Positions 7,496 through 16,495 of a stretch of DNA of 43,791 nucleotides are shown in pieces (within the stretch, counting starts at the first letter, position 1; each line of letters begins with the position of its first letter). The DNA comes from Berkiella_A sp050252335. GTDB taxonomy: Bacteria > Pseudomonadota > Gammaproteobacteria > Berkiellales > Berkiellaceae. The stretch covers positions 1 to 43,791 of the forward strand of contig JBFWLB010000019.1 of assembly GCA_050252335.1 (NCBI GenBank), given 5' to 3'. The translations under genes were made by a program, and so were the position numbers. The notes below the pieces were generated by a model, which saw only the letters and a list, made by a program, of their open reading frames with translations, was not told the origin of the DNA and did no database searches.

Positions 7496-8913
7496 CAGAT
7501 TGGCACAGTTTCTTTATTGGCTTTTTGACTTTCTATAGGATTGTCGTTATGTGCTTGTATTTTTGTAGATTGGATATATTTATCTTGCAGCGCACAGGCT
7601 TGATCATAGGCAATATGTTTTTGAACCAGTGCTTTGCAATCATATGTATTTGCATTTTGTGCTTGCAAACGTAGATAAGTATCTAGAGAAAGCTGTGTAG
7701 GCTCTAAGAGATATTTCATAAACATTGAATACAGGAATCGATCGTTTAATGCTAAGACATTTTTGAAAGTTTCTCGTGCTGTTTCGTATAAATCAATACT
7801 TGCCAATAATTTTTCCTTTAATGATGCTTCACAAAAAGCACTTTGAATTGCATTTCGGGTAATCTTGAGTAGATCTCGCTCTTTTAAATTCCAAGTGTTC
7901 TTTGCCTTTTCATATTCTCGACCGATATCGGTGTTGAAATAAGTTGGGTCATCTGTATTTAGCGAAACCAGTATACCAGCGTCTAAAAATAATTTAAAAG
8001 GATGTGAAGCAATATCTTTAATACTTGTGAGTGCTAAATTGCTAGTAATATTTGCTTCTATGCCTATTTTTTTATTGACTAAGGTTGTAATGAGAGTCTT
8101 ATCTGAGAAAGCACTTGTACCATGCCCGATTCTATCCAACGCCAGTATGTCAACCGCTTCTTTTATATATTCTGCGCCTGTATGTTCGCCGACGTGGGCT
8201 GTCAGTTTATAGCCTGCTTTCTTGGCTTTTTGATAATGCTCTACAAAGAGTGTGGGCGGAAAATCTGTTTCATTACCAGCTAAATTAATGCCAACAACAT
8301 AAGGGTGTGGGTAATCGAGCATATTTTGTATTGTTGTATGACAATGTTCTTTTCCATTGTGTCTGAGCAGGACAATCAAGATGCGTGCTTCAATACCATA
8401 TTGTGCATTGGCTCTATCAATACCGCGTACCACAGCCGCGATGAATCGCGCATAATCAATACTGGGTAGCGCTTTGTATTTCTCTTTCAATGATTGTGCC
8501 AGTGTTGCTCTAAAAGCAGTTTTAGGATCTGTGTTTTGTTCTGGGTTTAAGCTTTGTGCTACGTCTGTGTAAGTCTTTCGATTTTGGGTTACGTGATCCG
8601 GTGAGCATGTGAGTTCAACATAAAGCGTACCTTGCTTGGCACATTGCTCTAAATATTCATAAGTTACTTCTTCAATATCTTGTTCAGTTAATATATAAGA
8701 TGCAGCTAAATCATATACTTGAAGGAAATCTAAAAAATCATGATCTGCAAATTTTAGGTTATTATTCTCTCCAAATATGAGCGTTGGTTTAGGTAAGCCA
8801 TGTTTGTTTGCCAATTCGATGAGTTTCGAAGCACGTAATGTCCCACCTTCAAGATGCACGTGTAGTTCTGCTTTGGGTAATTGCTCGAGGCTTATACGTT
8901 TAAACGAAGTCAT
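7495..8913 (-). CDS. add: Adenosine deaminase family protein, extended form
   Basis: A 472-residue metal-dependent deaminase that converts adenosine to inosine. The zinc-binding start LPKAELHVHLEGG has H18 and H20. The catalytic HVGEHTGAEY supplies the His and Glu, DRIGHGT the next His, and LNTDDP the metal-binding Asp. SNLALTSI also matches the family. Typical bacterial Add proteins have about 330-350 residues. This one has extra sequence between about 115 and 175 and a polar C-terminal extension of roughly 80-100 residues (from about residue 375), rich in Gln, Asn and Lys. The start is supported by AGGTAAGCA upstream. The gene may help salvage host purines; the role of the extension is unknown. 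Confidence 0.9.
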   Translation of the reverse strand: MTSFKRISLEQLPKAELHVHLEGGTLRASKLIELANKHGLPKPTLIFGENNNLKFADHDFLDFLQVYDLAASYILTEQDIEEVTYEYLEQCAKQGTLYVELTCSPDHVTQNRKTYTDVAQSLNPEQNTDPKTAFRATLAQSLKEKYKALPSIDYARFIAAVVRGIDRANAQYGIEARILIVLLRHNGKEHCHTTIQNMLDYPHPYVVGINLAGNETDFPPTLFVEHYQKAKKAGYKLTAHVGEHTGAEYIKEAVDILALDRIGHGTSAFSDKTLITTLVNKKIGIEANITSNLALTSIKDIASHPFKLFLDAGILVSLNTDDPTYFNTDIGREYEKAKNTWNLKERDLLKITRNAIQSAFCEASLKEKLLASIDLYETARETFKNVLALNDRFLYSMFMKYLLEPTQLSLDTYLRLQAQNANTYDCKALVQKHIAYDQACALQDKYIQSTKIQAHNDNPIESQKANKETVPI

Positions 8914-9004
8914 TGCTTACCTATTTAAAAAGGTTGATACGATGATCTGCTAACATTATCTAGTACAGCTCAGTCACGCAAATAAATCAATTGCTAAGTA
9001 AAGA

Positions 9005-9880
9005 GTGGACTTATCATTGCTTGCGGTGCAAAAAGATAAAAGTCAGAAAATTATTTATAAAAAATTAATAAAAATGTCCAACGATCTATATAAAAACTCA
9101 GTTAAGTTGCAAGAATTATTTGAGACTGCGCACACAGATCCGCGTGTATATAATACACCTGACGCGAAATTGTTAATTCAGCAATGTTATGCAAAACTAA
9201 CAGAAGCAACTGCGCTCAAAGCTGAAATTGATAAAGAAGAATTAGCTCGTTTTCAAACAGATAATTCTACTCAAATTGTGAAATTGAAATCAAATTTTGA
9301 AAAAATGGATCCAAGAGGATTAAGTGCTTATATGGTCATGCCCTATCAAAGAGCAGCTAGATATCCCATGTTATTTAAAGCGATTTTAGATCCTATTTCG
9401 CATAAAGATGAAGATTCTAATTTGGTTGCGCCCCTCTCAGATAAATATCCAGAATGGAAAATATTAAATAAACAATTAAAAGATTTTAATGCTTTGGCTA
9501 AGCAGGTTAATGAAAGTTTAGTGCAGAGAACTCCTGTAGTATCTATGTCATCACCCATTGTTCAAGTTAATGATTGGATAAGTGCTGATCCAAAAGAGCA
9601 AACTCGATCACGTAAAGAGTCATCTGCTCCTTTAGAGCAAGTTCATCGAAGAGCACCTGCTATGGCTTGGCAAGCAGTTCAGCATGATAAGCGATCTGTA
9701 GAACGTGGCGAGCATTTTTCAATAGGTAAACGATCTCATGTTTCCACTTCTACAGCAGATTCAGAGGTAGGTAATAACGTGCCCTCAAAAAGTCCAGAGC
9801 ATAAACGTAGAAATACAGATGAAAAATCTAAAGAAAATGCAATGAAAAAAGACATGCCGACAACAAGAAAAAAACTATAG
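9005..9880 (+). CDS. RhoGEF (Dbl-homology)-like protein, short or N-terminally truncated
   Basis: Up to 291 residues from a GTG at 9005; the first ATG is at 9074 (residue 24) and neither start has a good ribosome site. Residues 105-128 read GLSAYMVMPYQRAARYPMLF followed by KAIL. This is the hallmark helix of Dbl-homology domains (LxxYLxxPxQRxxRYxLLLxxIL), which exchange GDP for GTP on Rho GTPases. The helices before (24-100) and after (130-180) are compatible with a DH fold, but a DH domain has about 180-200 residues and the first conserved region is short or missing here. A stop codon sits in frame immediately upstream (8999-9001). The C-terminal third is basic, Ser/Lys-rich and disordered, with KHKRRN-like patches. 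Either a small effector or a decaying remnant. Confidence 0.6.
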   Translation: MDLSLLAVQKDKSQKIIYKKLIKMSNDLYKNSVKLQELFETAHTDPRVYNTPDAKLLIQQCYAKLTEATALKAEIDKEELARFQTDNSTQIVKLKSNFEKMDPRGLSAYMVMPYQRAARYPMLFKAILDPISHKDEDSNLVAPLSDKYPEWKILNKQLKDFNALAKQVNESLVQRTPVVSMSSPIVQVNDWISADPKEQTRSRKESSAPLEQVHRRAPAMAWQAVQHDKRSVERGEHFSIGKRSHVSTSTADSEVGNNVPSKSPEHKRRNTDEKSKENAMKKDMPTTRKKL

Positions 9881-9950
9881 TGAGTGTGTTGTTAGTATTG
9901 CATTCGTTTCTGGGTTGAATAAGGTGTTTCAAATACCCTATAAAGTATTA

Positions 9951-9959
9951 TGCTAGAAT
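9951..9959 (+). promoter_or_regulatory. Extended -10 promoter upstream of katA
   Basis: TGCTAGAAT gives an extended -10 (TG-n-TAGAAT) about 90 bases before the katA start. No convincing -35 is seen at normal spacing. The same 11 bases GCTAGAATTCT recur before the transposase at 25748-25758. Confidence 0.4.
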
Positions 9960-10051
9960 TCTGAGTGTTTCTTCTACAGTATCTTTTGATGTGTATCTGT
10001 ATTAGACTTTATTGATTAATTTATAAAAAATTAATTCTAATGGAGTAGAAT

Positions 10052-11491
10052 ATGCCTTCAGATAAGAAAATTTTAACCACAACCGCTGGTAACCCGATTG
10101 GTGATAATCAAAATTCGATAACAGCAGGTCCCAGAGGCCCTGTACTGATGCAAGATTATCAACTGATTGAAAAGCTTGCTCATCAAAATAGAGAACGTAT
10201 TCCTGAACGTGTTGTGCATGCAAAAGGATGGGGTGCTTTTGGTACATTGACTGTAAAGCATGATATTAGCAAATACACAAAAGCAAAATTATTTTCGAGT
10301 GTTGGTAAAAAGACCGATCTGGTGATGCGATTTTCTACCGTGGCTGGCGAATTGGGTGCTGCAGATGCAGAGCGAGATGTACGCGGCTTTGCGATTAAAT
10401 TTTATACAGAAGAAGGCAACTGGGATATTGTTGGCAATAATACACCGGTATTTTTTGTTCGTGACCCTTATAAGTTCCCGGATTTTATCCATACGCAGAA
10501 ACGACATCCTAAAACCAACATGCGCTCTCCAACAGCTATGTGGGATTTTTGGTCACTTTCCCCAGAGTCTTTGCATCAAGTGACAATATTATTCTCAGAC
10601 AGAGGCTTGCCGGTTGGGGTTCGCCATGTAAATGGTTATGGTTCTCATACTTATAGTTTTATCAATGTAAAGAATGAACGTGTTTGGGTGAAATTTCATT
10701 TCAAAACTCAGCAAGGGCATAAGCATTTTACCAACAAAGAAGCAGCAGAAGTGGTTGGTAAGACGCGAGAATCAACGCAAGAAGATTTATACTATGCCAT
10801 TGAGAAAAAAGACTTTCCTAAGTGGACCTTCTTTATTCAGGTGATGACAGAAGCACAGGCAAAACAAACCACCTTTAATCCCTTTGATTTAACCAAAGTG
10901 TGGCCACATGGTGATTTTCCCTTGATCGAAGTAGGGGAAATTGAACTCAATCGTAATCCAGATAACTATTTTTCAGAAATTGAGTTACTTGCTTTGTCAC
11001 CTTCAAATATTATTCCGGGCGTTAGTTTTTCTCCAGATAAAATGTTGCAAGCTAGAATTTTCTCTTATGCTGATGCGCATCGTTATCGTTTAGGAACGCA
11101 TTATGAGGCACTTCCTGTCAATAAACCACGTTGCCCAATGAATCACTATCATAAAGATGGTTCCATGCGATTTTTTGAAAATATGCCAAGTCCAGATGCT
11201 TATTATGAGCCAAATTCTTTTAATGGCCCTGTTGAGCATGCGCAATTTAGAGAGCCTCCTTTAGCGATTGAAGGAGATGCAGATAGATATAATCATCGTG
11301 AAGGTAATGATGATTTTTCCCAACCCAGAGCTTTATTTAATTTATTTGATGATGCACAAAAAGAGAGATTATTTAGTAATTTAGCAGAGGCGATGCAAGG
11401 GGTACCTAAATCTATTGTGGATAGGCAACTGGCGCTCTTTGACAAGATTGATAAAGCGTATGGAGCGGGAGTACGTAATAAACTAACATAA
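10052..11491 (+). CDS. katA: Monofunctional haem catalase, small-subunit clade
   Basis: A 479-residue small-subunit catalase that dismutates hydrogen peroxide to water and oxygen in the cytoplasm. The catalytic histidine is H56 in RVVHAKGWGAFG. The distal asparagine lies in GNNTPVFFVRD (N129/N130), and the haem-ligand tyrosine is Y339 in RIFSYADAHRYRLGTHY. The length fits clade 3 (about 480-500). There is no signal peptide and no C-terminal flavodoxin-like domain. The start follows GGAG at 10042-10045. All catalytic positions are intact. In an intracellular bacterium it would give protection against the host oxidative burst. No OxyR gene or Fur-like site was seen beside it. Confidence 0.97.
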   Translation: MPSDKKILTTTAGNPIGDNQNSITAGPRGPVLMQDYQLIEKLAHQNRERIPERVVHAKGWGAFGTLTVKHDISKYTKAKLFSSVGKKTDLVMRFSTVAGELGAADAERDVRGFAIKFYTEEGNWDIVGNNTPVFFVRDPYKFPDFIHTQKRHPKTNMRSPTAMWDFWSLSPESLHQVTILFSDRGLPVGVRHVNGYGSHTYSFINVKNERVWVKFHFKTQQGHKHFTNKEAAEVVGKTRESTQEDLYYAIEKKDFPKWTFFIQVMTEAQAKQTTFNPFDLTKVWPHGDFPLIEVGEIELNRNPDNYFSEIELLALSPSNIIPGVSFSPDKMLQARIFSYADAHRYRLGTHYEALPVNKPRCPMNHYHKDGSMRFFENMPSPDAYYEPNSFNGPVEHAQFREPPLAIEGDADRYNHREGNDDFSQPRALFNLFDDAQKERLFSNLAEAMQGVPKSIVDRQLALFDKIDKAYGAGVRNKLT

Positions 11492-11516
11492 TGCCTGGAA
11501 TGCCATTTGAGGCCTT

Positions 11517-11525
11517 TGCTATACT
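11517..11525 (+). promoter_or_regulatory. Extended -10 promoter before the GrpB-family gene
   Basis: TGCTATACT matches TG-n-TATAAT closely and lies 26 bases before the ATG at 11552 and 26 bases after the katA stop. This suggests separate transcription from katA. Confidence 0.4.
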
Positions 11526-11551
11526 ATCGCTTTTGAGTATAAGCAATATCG

Positions 11552-12109
11552 ATGCGCAAACCTTCAGTTGAAGATATTATTGAATTTTCTAACTATAATG
11601 CTGCCTGGCCAGCAATGGCCACAGCAGAAATAGCTGTCTTGAAAGAAAACAGCAAAGATTTGGCGGATGTGATTCTTCATATTGAGCATATAGGTAGTAC
11701 AGCAATACCAGGTATGAAGGCGAAGCCTATTATTGATCTTTATGTTGGAGTTCGTTCTATTGTAGATGCTCAACCATTAATCAGTATCATTGAAAAGATG
11801 GGATATCAATATTGGGCAGAAAATCCGAATCCAAATAAAATGTTTTTTGTAAAGGGTATGCCACCTTTGGGTGCGGGGCGCACGCATCATATACATGTTG
11901 TTCACTATGATTCTGATTATTTTAAAGCCAGAGTAGCATTTCGTGATTTTTTGATTCGATATCCAAACTATGCACGTGAGTATGAGAATTTAAAAATAAC
12001 CTTAGCTGCAAAAGACAATAGGGATCGTGAAGCTTATACAGATGCTAAAGGTGAGTTTATCACTAAAATACTCAGGTTAGCAGCTTTTAAAGGAGATACC
12101 TCTCGTTAA
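11552..12109 (+). CDS. GrpB/UPF0157 nucleotidyltransferase-fold protein
   Basis: A 185-residue member of the GrpB family (UPF0157), related to the nucleotidyltransferase superfamily. The signature EHIGSTAIPGMKAKPIIDLY has the G-S and paired-Asp layout of nucleotidyltransferases. THHIHVV, FRDFL and the DREAYTDAKGEFI segment near the C-terminus are also family features. Length is typical (about 170-190). The biochemical role of this family is poorly known; some members are fused to dephospho-CoA kinase. The gene lies between katA and corA on the same strand with gaps of about 60 bases, and no function can be drawn from that context. Confidence 0.88.
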   Translation: MRKPSVEDIIEFSNYNAAWPAMATAEIAVLKENSKDLADVILHIEHIGSTAIPGMKAKPIIDLYVGVRSIVDAQPLISIIEKMGYQYWAENPNPNKMFFVKGMPPLGAGRTHHIHVVHYDSDYFKARVAFRDFLIRYPNYAREYENLKITLAAKDNRDREAYTDAKGEFITKILRLAAFKGDTSR

Positions 12110-12167
12110 AATCATTCTGTAATCATCTGTTGTCACTATATTGATGAAAAAAGGATATTTGAATAGC

Positions 12168-13133
12168 ATGATAACTTATTTTTGTATAGATGAGAAAAGC
12201 AAGAGATTGGTGTCCACAATCCATCGCGAGGAAGCGATATGGATTGAAGTATTTGATCCAACCCCAGAAGAGAGTGATGTTATATTACGTCAGACAAACA
12301 TTGATCTTCCTGAACATCATGAGATGCATCAATTAGAATTTTCGAATCGATTTTATGAAGAAAATGAAGCACTTCATTTATCATTGGCGGTAGTGACTAA
12401 AGCCGCACCTATTCCAGAAAGCCATGTTATTACTTTTATCATTTCGAAAAATATATTGATTAGTTTGAGATACTCTGATCCAAACCCTATTCATAGTTTT
12501 ACACAGTATATTCAAGATCATCCATTGATTGTAAAAAATCATCTCGACCTTTTTGACATATTATTAAACAAAATTGTAGGCTCTGCCGCAGATATTTTTG
12601 AATTGGTCGATGCGAAAACAGATGAGTTAGGGCTAGCATTACTTGGCACAATTGATGGCGATAAAAATATTGCTAAAAAAGAAAATTTAAATGGATTGTT
12701 GAGAGAAATTAACTATTTGCAGACACTTGTTTCTAAAGTGTATCAAAGTTTATCAAGCATTCAATTATTAATTACTTATTTTCAAGATACGCAGCATAAA
12801 ATATTTCCTAATACACTAGAACATAATATACGTACTTTAAGTCAGGATATTATATGCTTATCAAAACATGGAGAACAGCTGAATCAAAAATTGGGCTTTC
12901 AGTTGCAGTCTACCTTAGGACTAATCAATATTGAGCAAACAAATATTATAAAAATGTTTACAGTGGTTGCAATGATCTTCATGCCACCCACATTGATTGC
13001 GAGTATTTATGGCATGAATTTTGAGTACATGCCTGAGATTTCTTTTAAATTTTCTTATCCTGTGGTTCTAATATTTATGTTGTTCTCTTCGTTTTTCCCA
13101 TATTTTTATTTTAAGAAAAAAGGCTGGGTATAG
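12168..13133 (+). CDS. corA: CorA-family divalent-cation (magnesium) channel
   Basis: A 321-residue protein from the ATG at 12168; an ATG at 12141 would add nine residues that are not part of the family N-terminus. The cytoplasmic part has the early IWIEVFDPTPEE strand and long helices. The end has the CorA pattern: a first membrane helix FTVVAMIFMPPTLIASI, then the YGMNF motif (G-M-N at 13011-13019) that forms the selectivity filter. A second helix, YPVVLIFMLFSSFFPYFYF, and a basic tail KKKGW follow. CorA proteins form pentamers that import Mg2+, and some carry Co2+ or Zn2+. All key parts are intact. It is followed by the thiolase gene after about 30 bases. Confidence 0.93.
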   Translation: MITYFCIDEKSKRLVSTIHREEAIWIEVFDPTPEESDVILRQTNIDLPEHHEMHQLEFSNRFYEENEALHLSLAVVTKAAPIPESHVITFIISKNILISLRYSDPNPIHSFTQYIQDHPLIVKNHLDLFDILLNKIVGSAADIFELVDAKTDELGLALLGTIDGDKNIAKKENLNGLLREINYLQTLVSKVYQSLSSIQLLITYFQDTQHKIFPNTLEHNIRTLSQDIICLSKHGEQLNQKLGFQLQSTLGLINIEQTNIIKMFTVVAMIFMPPTLIASIYGMNFEYMPEISFKFSYPVVLIFMLFSSFFPYFYFKKKGWV

Positions 13134-13163
13134 AATGGCTACTTTTACAGACGGACTAAAACA

Positions 13164-14441
13164 ATGATATCACAAAATAATGAAGTCTATATTTTAGGTA
13201 GTGCGCGTATTCCATTTGCAAAAAGCCAGACAACATATAGCAATGTATCACGTAAACAACTTATGGAAACTGCGCTAAATGCATTAGTGAATCAATATCA
13301 TCTCAAAAATCAGTTGATGGATGATATTGCATTAGGCGCGGTTATTAATAGTGTCGCAGATTTTAATTTGGCAAGAGAGTGTTTGCTTTCTACAGAATTG
13401 CATCCAGATACACCTGCCTATAATGTGCAGCGAGCTTGTGGAACTGGATTGGAAACAATGTGGCAAATTGCGTTGAAGGCACACACAGGCGCCATCAATG
13501 TGGGGATTGCTGGAGGCGTTGATACAAACAGCGATGTTCCGATTGAAGTGTCGAAATCTTTAAAATCAGCTCTCATGAATGTATATCGCACAAAATCAAT
13601 AACAGAAAAAATCAAGAGTATTGCCAGTATTTCTTTTAAAGATCTCAAGCCGAGTATTCCAACCGTGAATGAACCTCGTACCTTGCTTTCGATGGGAGAG
13701 CATTGTGAGCTGATGGTAAAAGAATGGAAAATTACTCGCCAAGAACAAGATGAGCTTGCATTCTTAAGTCATCACAATGCAGCTAAAGCATATGCAGCAG
13801 GATTTTTTGATGAGTTAGTGTTCCCGTTTATGGATCTCAAGCAAGATGCAACATTGAGATCAGATACCACGCTTGAAAAGCTTGCTAAGCTCAAGCCTGC
13901 TTTTGATTTGCAAGCAGGTAGTTTGACAGCAGGTAACAGTTCACCACTGACAGATGGTGCAGCATGCTTATTAATTGCCAATCCACAAGGTGCAGAAAAG
14001 CTTGGTTTAAAGCCACTGGTTAAGGTTATTGACGTGCAAGTCGCTGCTGTTAATTTTGTAAAAGGGGCTGGTCTTTTGATGGCACCTACTAAAGCTGTTG
14101 CACAATTATTTGCAAGAAATAAACTTGGGTTTGATGATTTTGATTATATAGAAATACATGAGGCTTTTGCAGGTCAGGTTTTATGTAATCTCAAAGCATG
14201 GGAAACATCGACTTATTGTAAAGATGTTTTGGGTTTAGATGCTGCATTAGGAAAAATTGATCGTACAAAGCTAAATGTTGTTGGCAGTAGCTTATCCGTA
14301 GGCCATCCTTTTGCTGCCACTGGCGCACGTATTGTCGGGACACTTGCAAAATTGATTCATCAAAATGGTAGAAAACGAGGCCTTATTTCAATTTGTACAG
14401 CAGGTGGTATGGGCATAGCAGCAATTTTAGAGGCCATTTAA
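13164..14441 (+). CDS. Thiolase family acetyl-CoA acyltransferase (FadI/FadA-like)
   Basis: A 425-residue thiolase. The nucleophile is C92 in VQRACGTGLE, H332 lies in EIHEAFAGQV, H381 in VGHPFAATGAR, and the acid-base C411 in CTAGGMG. All four are present, so it should be able to cleave 3-ketoacyl-CoA or condense acetyl-CoA. Length and sequence lie nearer FadI (about 436) than the 390-residue PhaA type. No FadJ/FadB partner lies next to it. Instead it is followed after 19 bases by the formaldehyde-detoxification pair frmA-frmB, with which it is probably co-transcribed. Substrate chain length and direction cannot be told from sequence. Confidence 0.92.
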   Translation: MISQNNEVYILGSARIPFAKSQTTYSNVSRKQLMETALNALVNQYHLKNQLMDDIALGAVINSVADFNLARECLLSTELHPDTPAYNVQRACGTGLETMWQIALKAHTGAINVGIAGGVDTNSDVPIEVSKSLKSALMNVYRTKSITEKIKSIASISFKDLKPSIPTVNEPRTLLSMGEHCELMVKEWKITRQEQDELAFLSHHNAAKAYAAGFFDELVFPFMDLKQDATLRSDTTLEKLAKLKPAFDLQAGSLTAGNSSPLTDGAACLLIANPQGAEKLGLKPLVKVIDVQVAAVNFVKGAGLLMAPTKAVAQLFARNKLGFDDFDYIEIHEAFAGQVLCNLKAWETSTYCKDVLGLDAALGKIDRTKLNVVGSSLSVGHPFAATGARIVGTLAKLIHQNGRKRGLISICTAGGMGIAAILEAI

Positions 14442-14460
14442 AATCATTAAGGAAATAAAT

Positions 14461-15570
14461 ATGAAAGTCAAAGCAGCAGTGGCCTATAAAGCAGGTGCCC
14501 CCTTAGTCATTGAAACCGTTGATTTAGAAGGGCCAAGAGCCGGTGAAGTATTGGTGGAGATTAAGGCAACAGGTGTGTGTCATACAGATGCTTATACTTT
14601 ATCAGGTGCAGATCCAGAAGGATTATTCCCTGCTATATTGGGGCATGAAGGTGCGGGTGTTGTGGTAGAGGTGGGTGCAGGTGTGACAAGCGTCAAAGCT
14701 GGTGATCATGTTATTCCTCTTTATACACCGGAATGTCGAGCTTGCGAGTATTGTCTCTCTCAGAAAACCAATTTATGCCAAGCCATACGAACAACGCAAG
14801 GCAAAGGACTGATGCCGGATGGAAGCAGTCGATTCAGTATTGGCGGAGAGAAAATTCTGCATTATATGGGAACTTCTACTTTTGCCAATTATATTGTGCT
14901 ACCAGAAATTGCGCTTGCCAAAATTCATCCTGATGCACCTTTGGACAAAGTGTGTCTCATTGGTTGTGGGGTTACAACCGGTATTGGTGCAGTCATCTAC
15001 ACAGCAAAGGTGGAGGCTGGTGCTAATGTGGTTGTTTTTGGATTGGGGGGAGTGGGATTAAATGTTATTCAAGCAGCACGGCTTGTGGGTGCCAATATGA
15101 TTGTGGGCGTGGATATTAATCCCAAACGCAAACACTTTGCAGAAAAGCTTGGTATGACACATTTTGTAAACACGACTGAAGTAGAGGGAGATTTAGTTCC
15201 CTATTTAGTAGATCTCACCAAAGGCGGCGCTGATTATAGTTTTGAATGTGTGGGGAATGTTCATTTGATGCGCCAAGCACTTGAGATCTGCCATAAAGGC
15301 TGGGGTGTTTGCACAATTATTGGGGTTGCCGAAAGTGGTAAGGAGATTTCAACACGACCTTTCCAGTTAGTAACAGGACGCGTGTGGCAAGGTTCTGCGT
15401 TTGGTGGCGCAAGAGGACGTACCGATGTACCCAAGATAGTTGATTGGTATATGGATGGTAAAATCATTGTTGATGATTTTATTACACATCAAATGCCATT
15501 AGAAAACATTAATGAAGCCTTTGATTTAATGAAGGCCGGTCAATCGATACGCTCTGTTGTACATTTTTAA
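14461..15570 (+). CDS. frmA: S-(hydroxymethyl)glutathione dehydrogenase / class III alcohol dehydrogenase
   Basis: A 369-residue class III alcohol dehydrogenase that oxidises S-hydroxymethylglutathione, the spontaneous adduct of formaldehyde and glutathione, to S-formylglutathione with NAD+. Catalytic zinc ligands are C40 in GVCHTD, H62/E63 in GHEGAG, and a Cys in LIGCGVTTG. Structural zinc is held by C92, C95, C98 and C106. The nucleotide-binding GLGGVG is intact, and TFANYIVLPEIALAKI and GSAFGGARGRTDVP are typical of the class. The ribosome site AAGGAA is strong. The hydrolase for its product starts 15 bases downstream. No frmR repressor gene is adjacent. Confidence 0.96.
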   Translation: MKVKAAVAYKAGAPLVIETVDLEGPRAGEVLVEIKATGVCHTDAYTLSGADPEGLFPAILGHEGAGVVVEVGAGVTSVKAGDHVIPLYTPECRACEYCLSQKTNLCQAIRTTQGKGLMPDGSSRFSIGGEKILHYMGTSTFANYIVLPEIALAKIHPDAPLDKVCLIGCGVTTGIGAVIYTAKVEAGANVVVFGLGGVGLNVIQAARLVGANMIVGVDINPKRKHFAEKLGMTHFVNTTEVEGDLVPYLVDLTKGGADYSFECVGNVHLMRQALEICHKGWGVCTIIGVAESGKEISTRPFQLVTGRVWQGSAFGGARGRTDVPKIVDWYMDGKIIVDDFITHQMPLENINEAFDLMKAGQSIRSVVHF

Positions 15571-15585
15571 TATGGAATACTTTAA

Positions 15586-16434
15586 ATGCTGAGAATCTTG
15601 TCTGAGAGTAAATGTTTTGGTGGCATGCAGAAAATCTGTAGCCATCTTTCTACAGAAACAAAGTGCGAAATGCGTTTTGCTGTCTTTATTCCGCCACAAG
15701 CAGCCATAGCACCGATGCCAGTTCTATATTGGTTATCGGGTCTTAGTTGCACAGAAGAAAATTTTATTGTCAAAGCTGGTGCGCAACGTGTGGCAGCAGA
15801 GCTAGGCATGGTAATAGTAGCGCCTGATACCAGTCCACGTGGCTTAAATATTGAGGGAGAGTCAGATATCGAGAATGTCGGGCTTGGGGCAGGGTTTTAT
15901 ATAGATGCCACAGAAGCACCTTGGTCGCAAGGCTATCGAATGTATTCTTATGTTGCAAAAGAGTTGCCAGCTTTGATTGAGGCACATTTTCCAGTAGATA
16001 TGAAGCGTACGGGTATCATGGGGCATTCCATGGGTGGGCACGGCGCATTGATGATAGCGTTGAAGCATTCTGATTATTTTAGATCTGTATCTGCTTTTGC
16101 ACCTATTTGCGCCTTATCACGCTGTCCTTGGGGTGAAAAAGCCTTAAGACATTATCTGGGAGCCGATCAGCTAAAGTGGCAGAATTATGATGTTGCTGCT
16201 TTAATTGCAAAGCATGCCTGGCGTGGCGCAGAGCTTCTTGTGACACAAGGAAGCAAAGATCCCTTCTTAGATACGCAGCTCAAGCCAGAATTATTAAAAG
16301 CGGCTTGTGAGCAGGCAGGTGTTGCGTTAAGACTTGATTGGCAAGAAGGTTACGATCATGGCTATTTCTTTATTGCAAGCTTTATTGAAAAACACTTGCG
16401 TTTTCATGCTGGAAATTTAAATGCAATAAGCTGA
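15586..16434 (+). CDS. frmB: S-formylglutathione hydrolase
   Basis: A 282-residue alpha/beta hydrolase that splits S-formylglutathione into formate and glutathione. The nucleophile S148 lies in GHSMGGHGAL, D225 in QGSKDPFLD and H258 in YDHGYFF, a complete triad. YWLSGLSCTEENF near the N-terminus forms the oxyanion-hole region conserved in esterase D/FGH enzymes. The length is normal. It directly follows frmA, so the two steps of the glutathione-dependent formaldehyde pathway are encoded together. A hairpin at 16448-16483 closes the operon. Confidence 0.96.
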   Translation: MLRILSESKCFGGMQKICSHLSTETKCEMRFAVFIPPQAAIAPMPVLYWLSGLSCTEENFIVKAGAQRVAAELGMVIVAPDTSPRGLNIEGESDIENVGLGAGFYIDATEAPWSQGYRMYSYVAKELPALIEAHFPVDMKRTGIMGHSMGGHGALMIALKHSDYFRSVSAFAPICALSRCPWGEKALRHYLGADQLKWQNYDVAALIAKHAWRGAELLVTQGSKDPFLDTQLKPELLKAACEQAGVALRLDWQEGYDHGYFFIASFIEKHLRFHAGNLNAIS

Positions 16435-16447
16435 GATTTGAGCGGAA

Positions 16448-16483
16448 TATTATCCCGCGCTTATTGCTAAGCGCAGGGTAATA
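16448..16483. terminator. Hairpin between convergent frmB and outer-membrane protein genes
   Basis: GCGCTTA (16457-16463) pairs with TAAGCGC (16468-16474), extended by CCC/GGG and TATTA/TAATA with small bulges. It is a long stem between two convergent stops. There is no clear T-run, so termination may depend on the stem or on both strands. Confidence 0.55.
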
Positions 16484-16495
16484 ATACAGCAGGAA

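Noticed and set aside
10002..10507. Minus-strand frames opposite the start of katA
   Set aside because: Shadows of the catalase coding strand.
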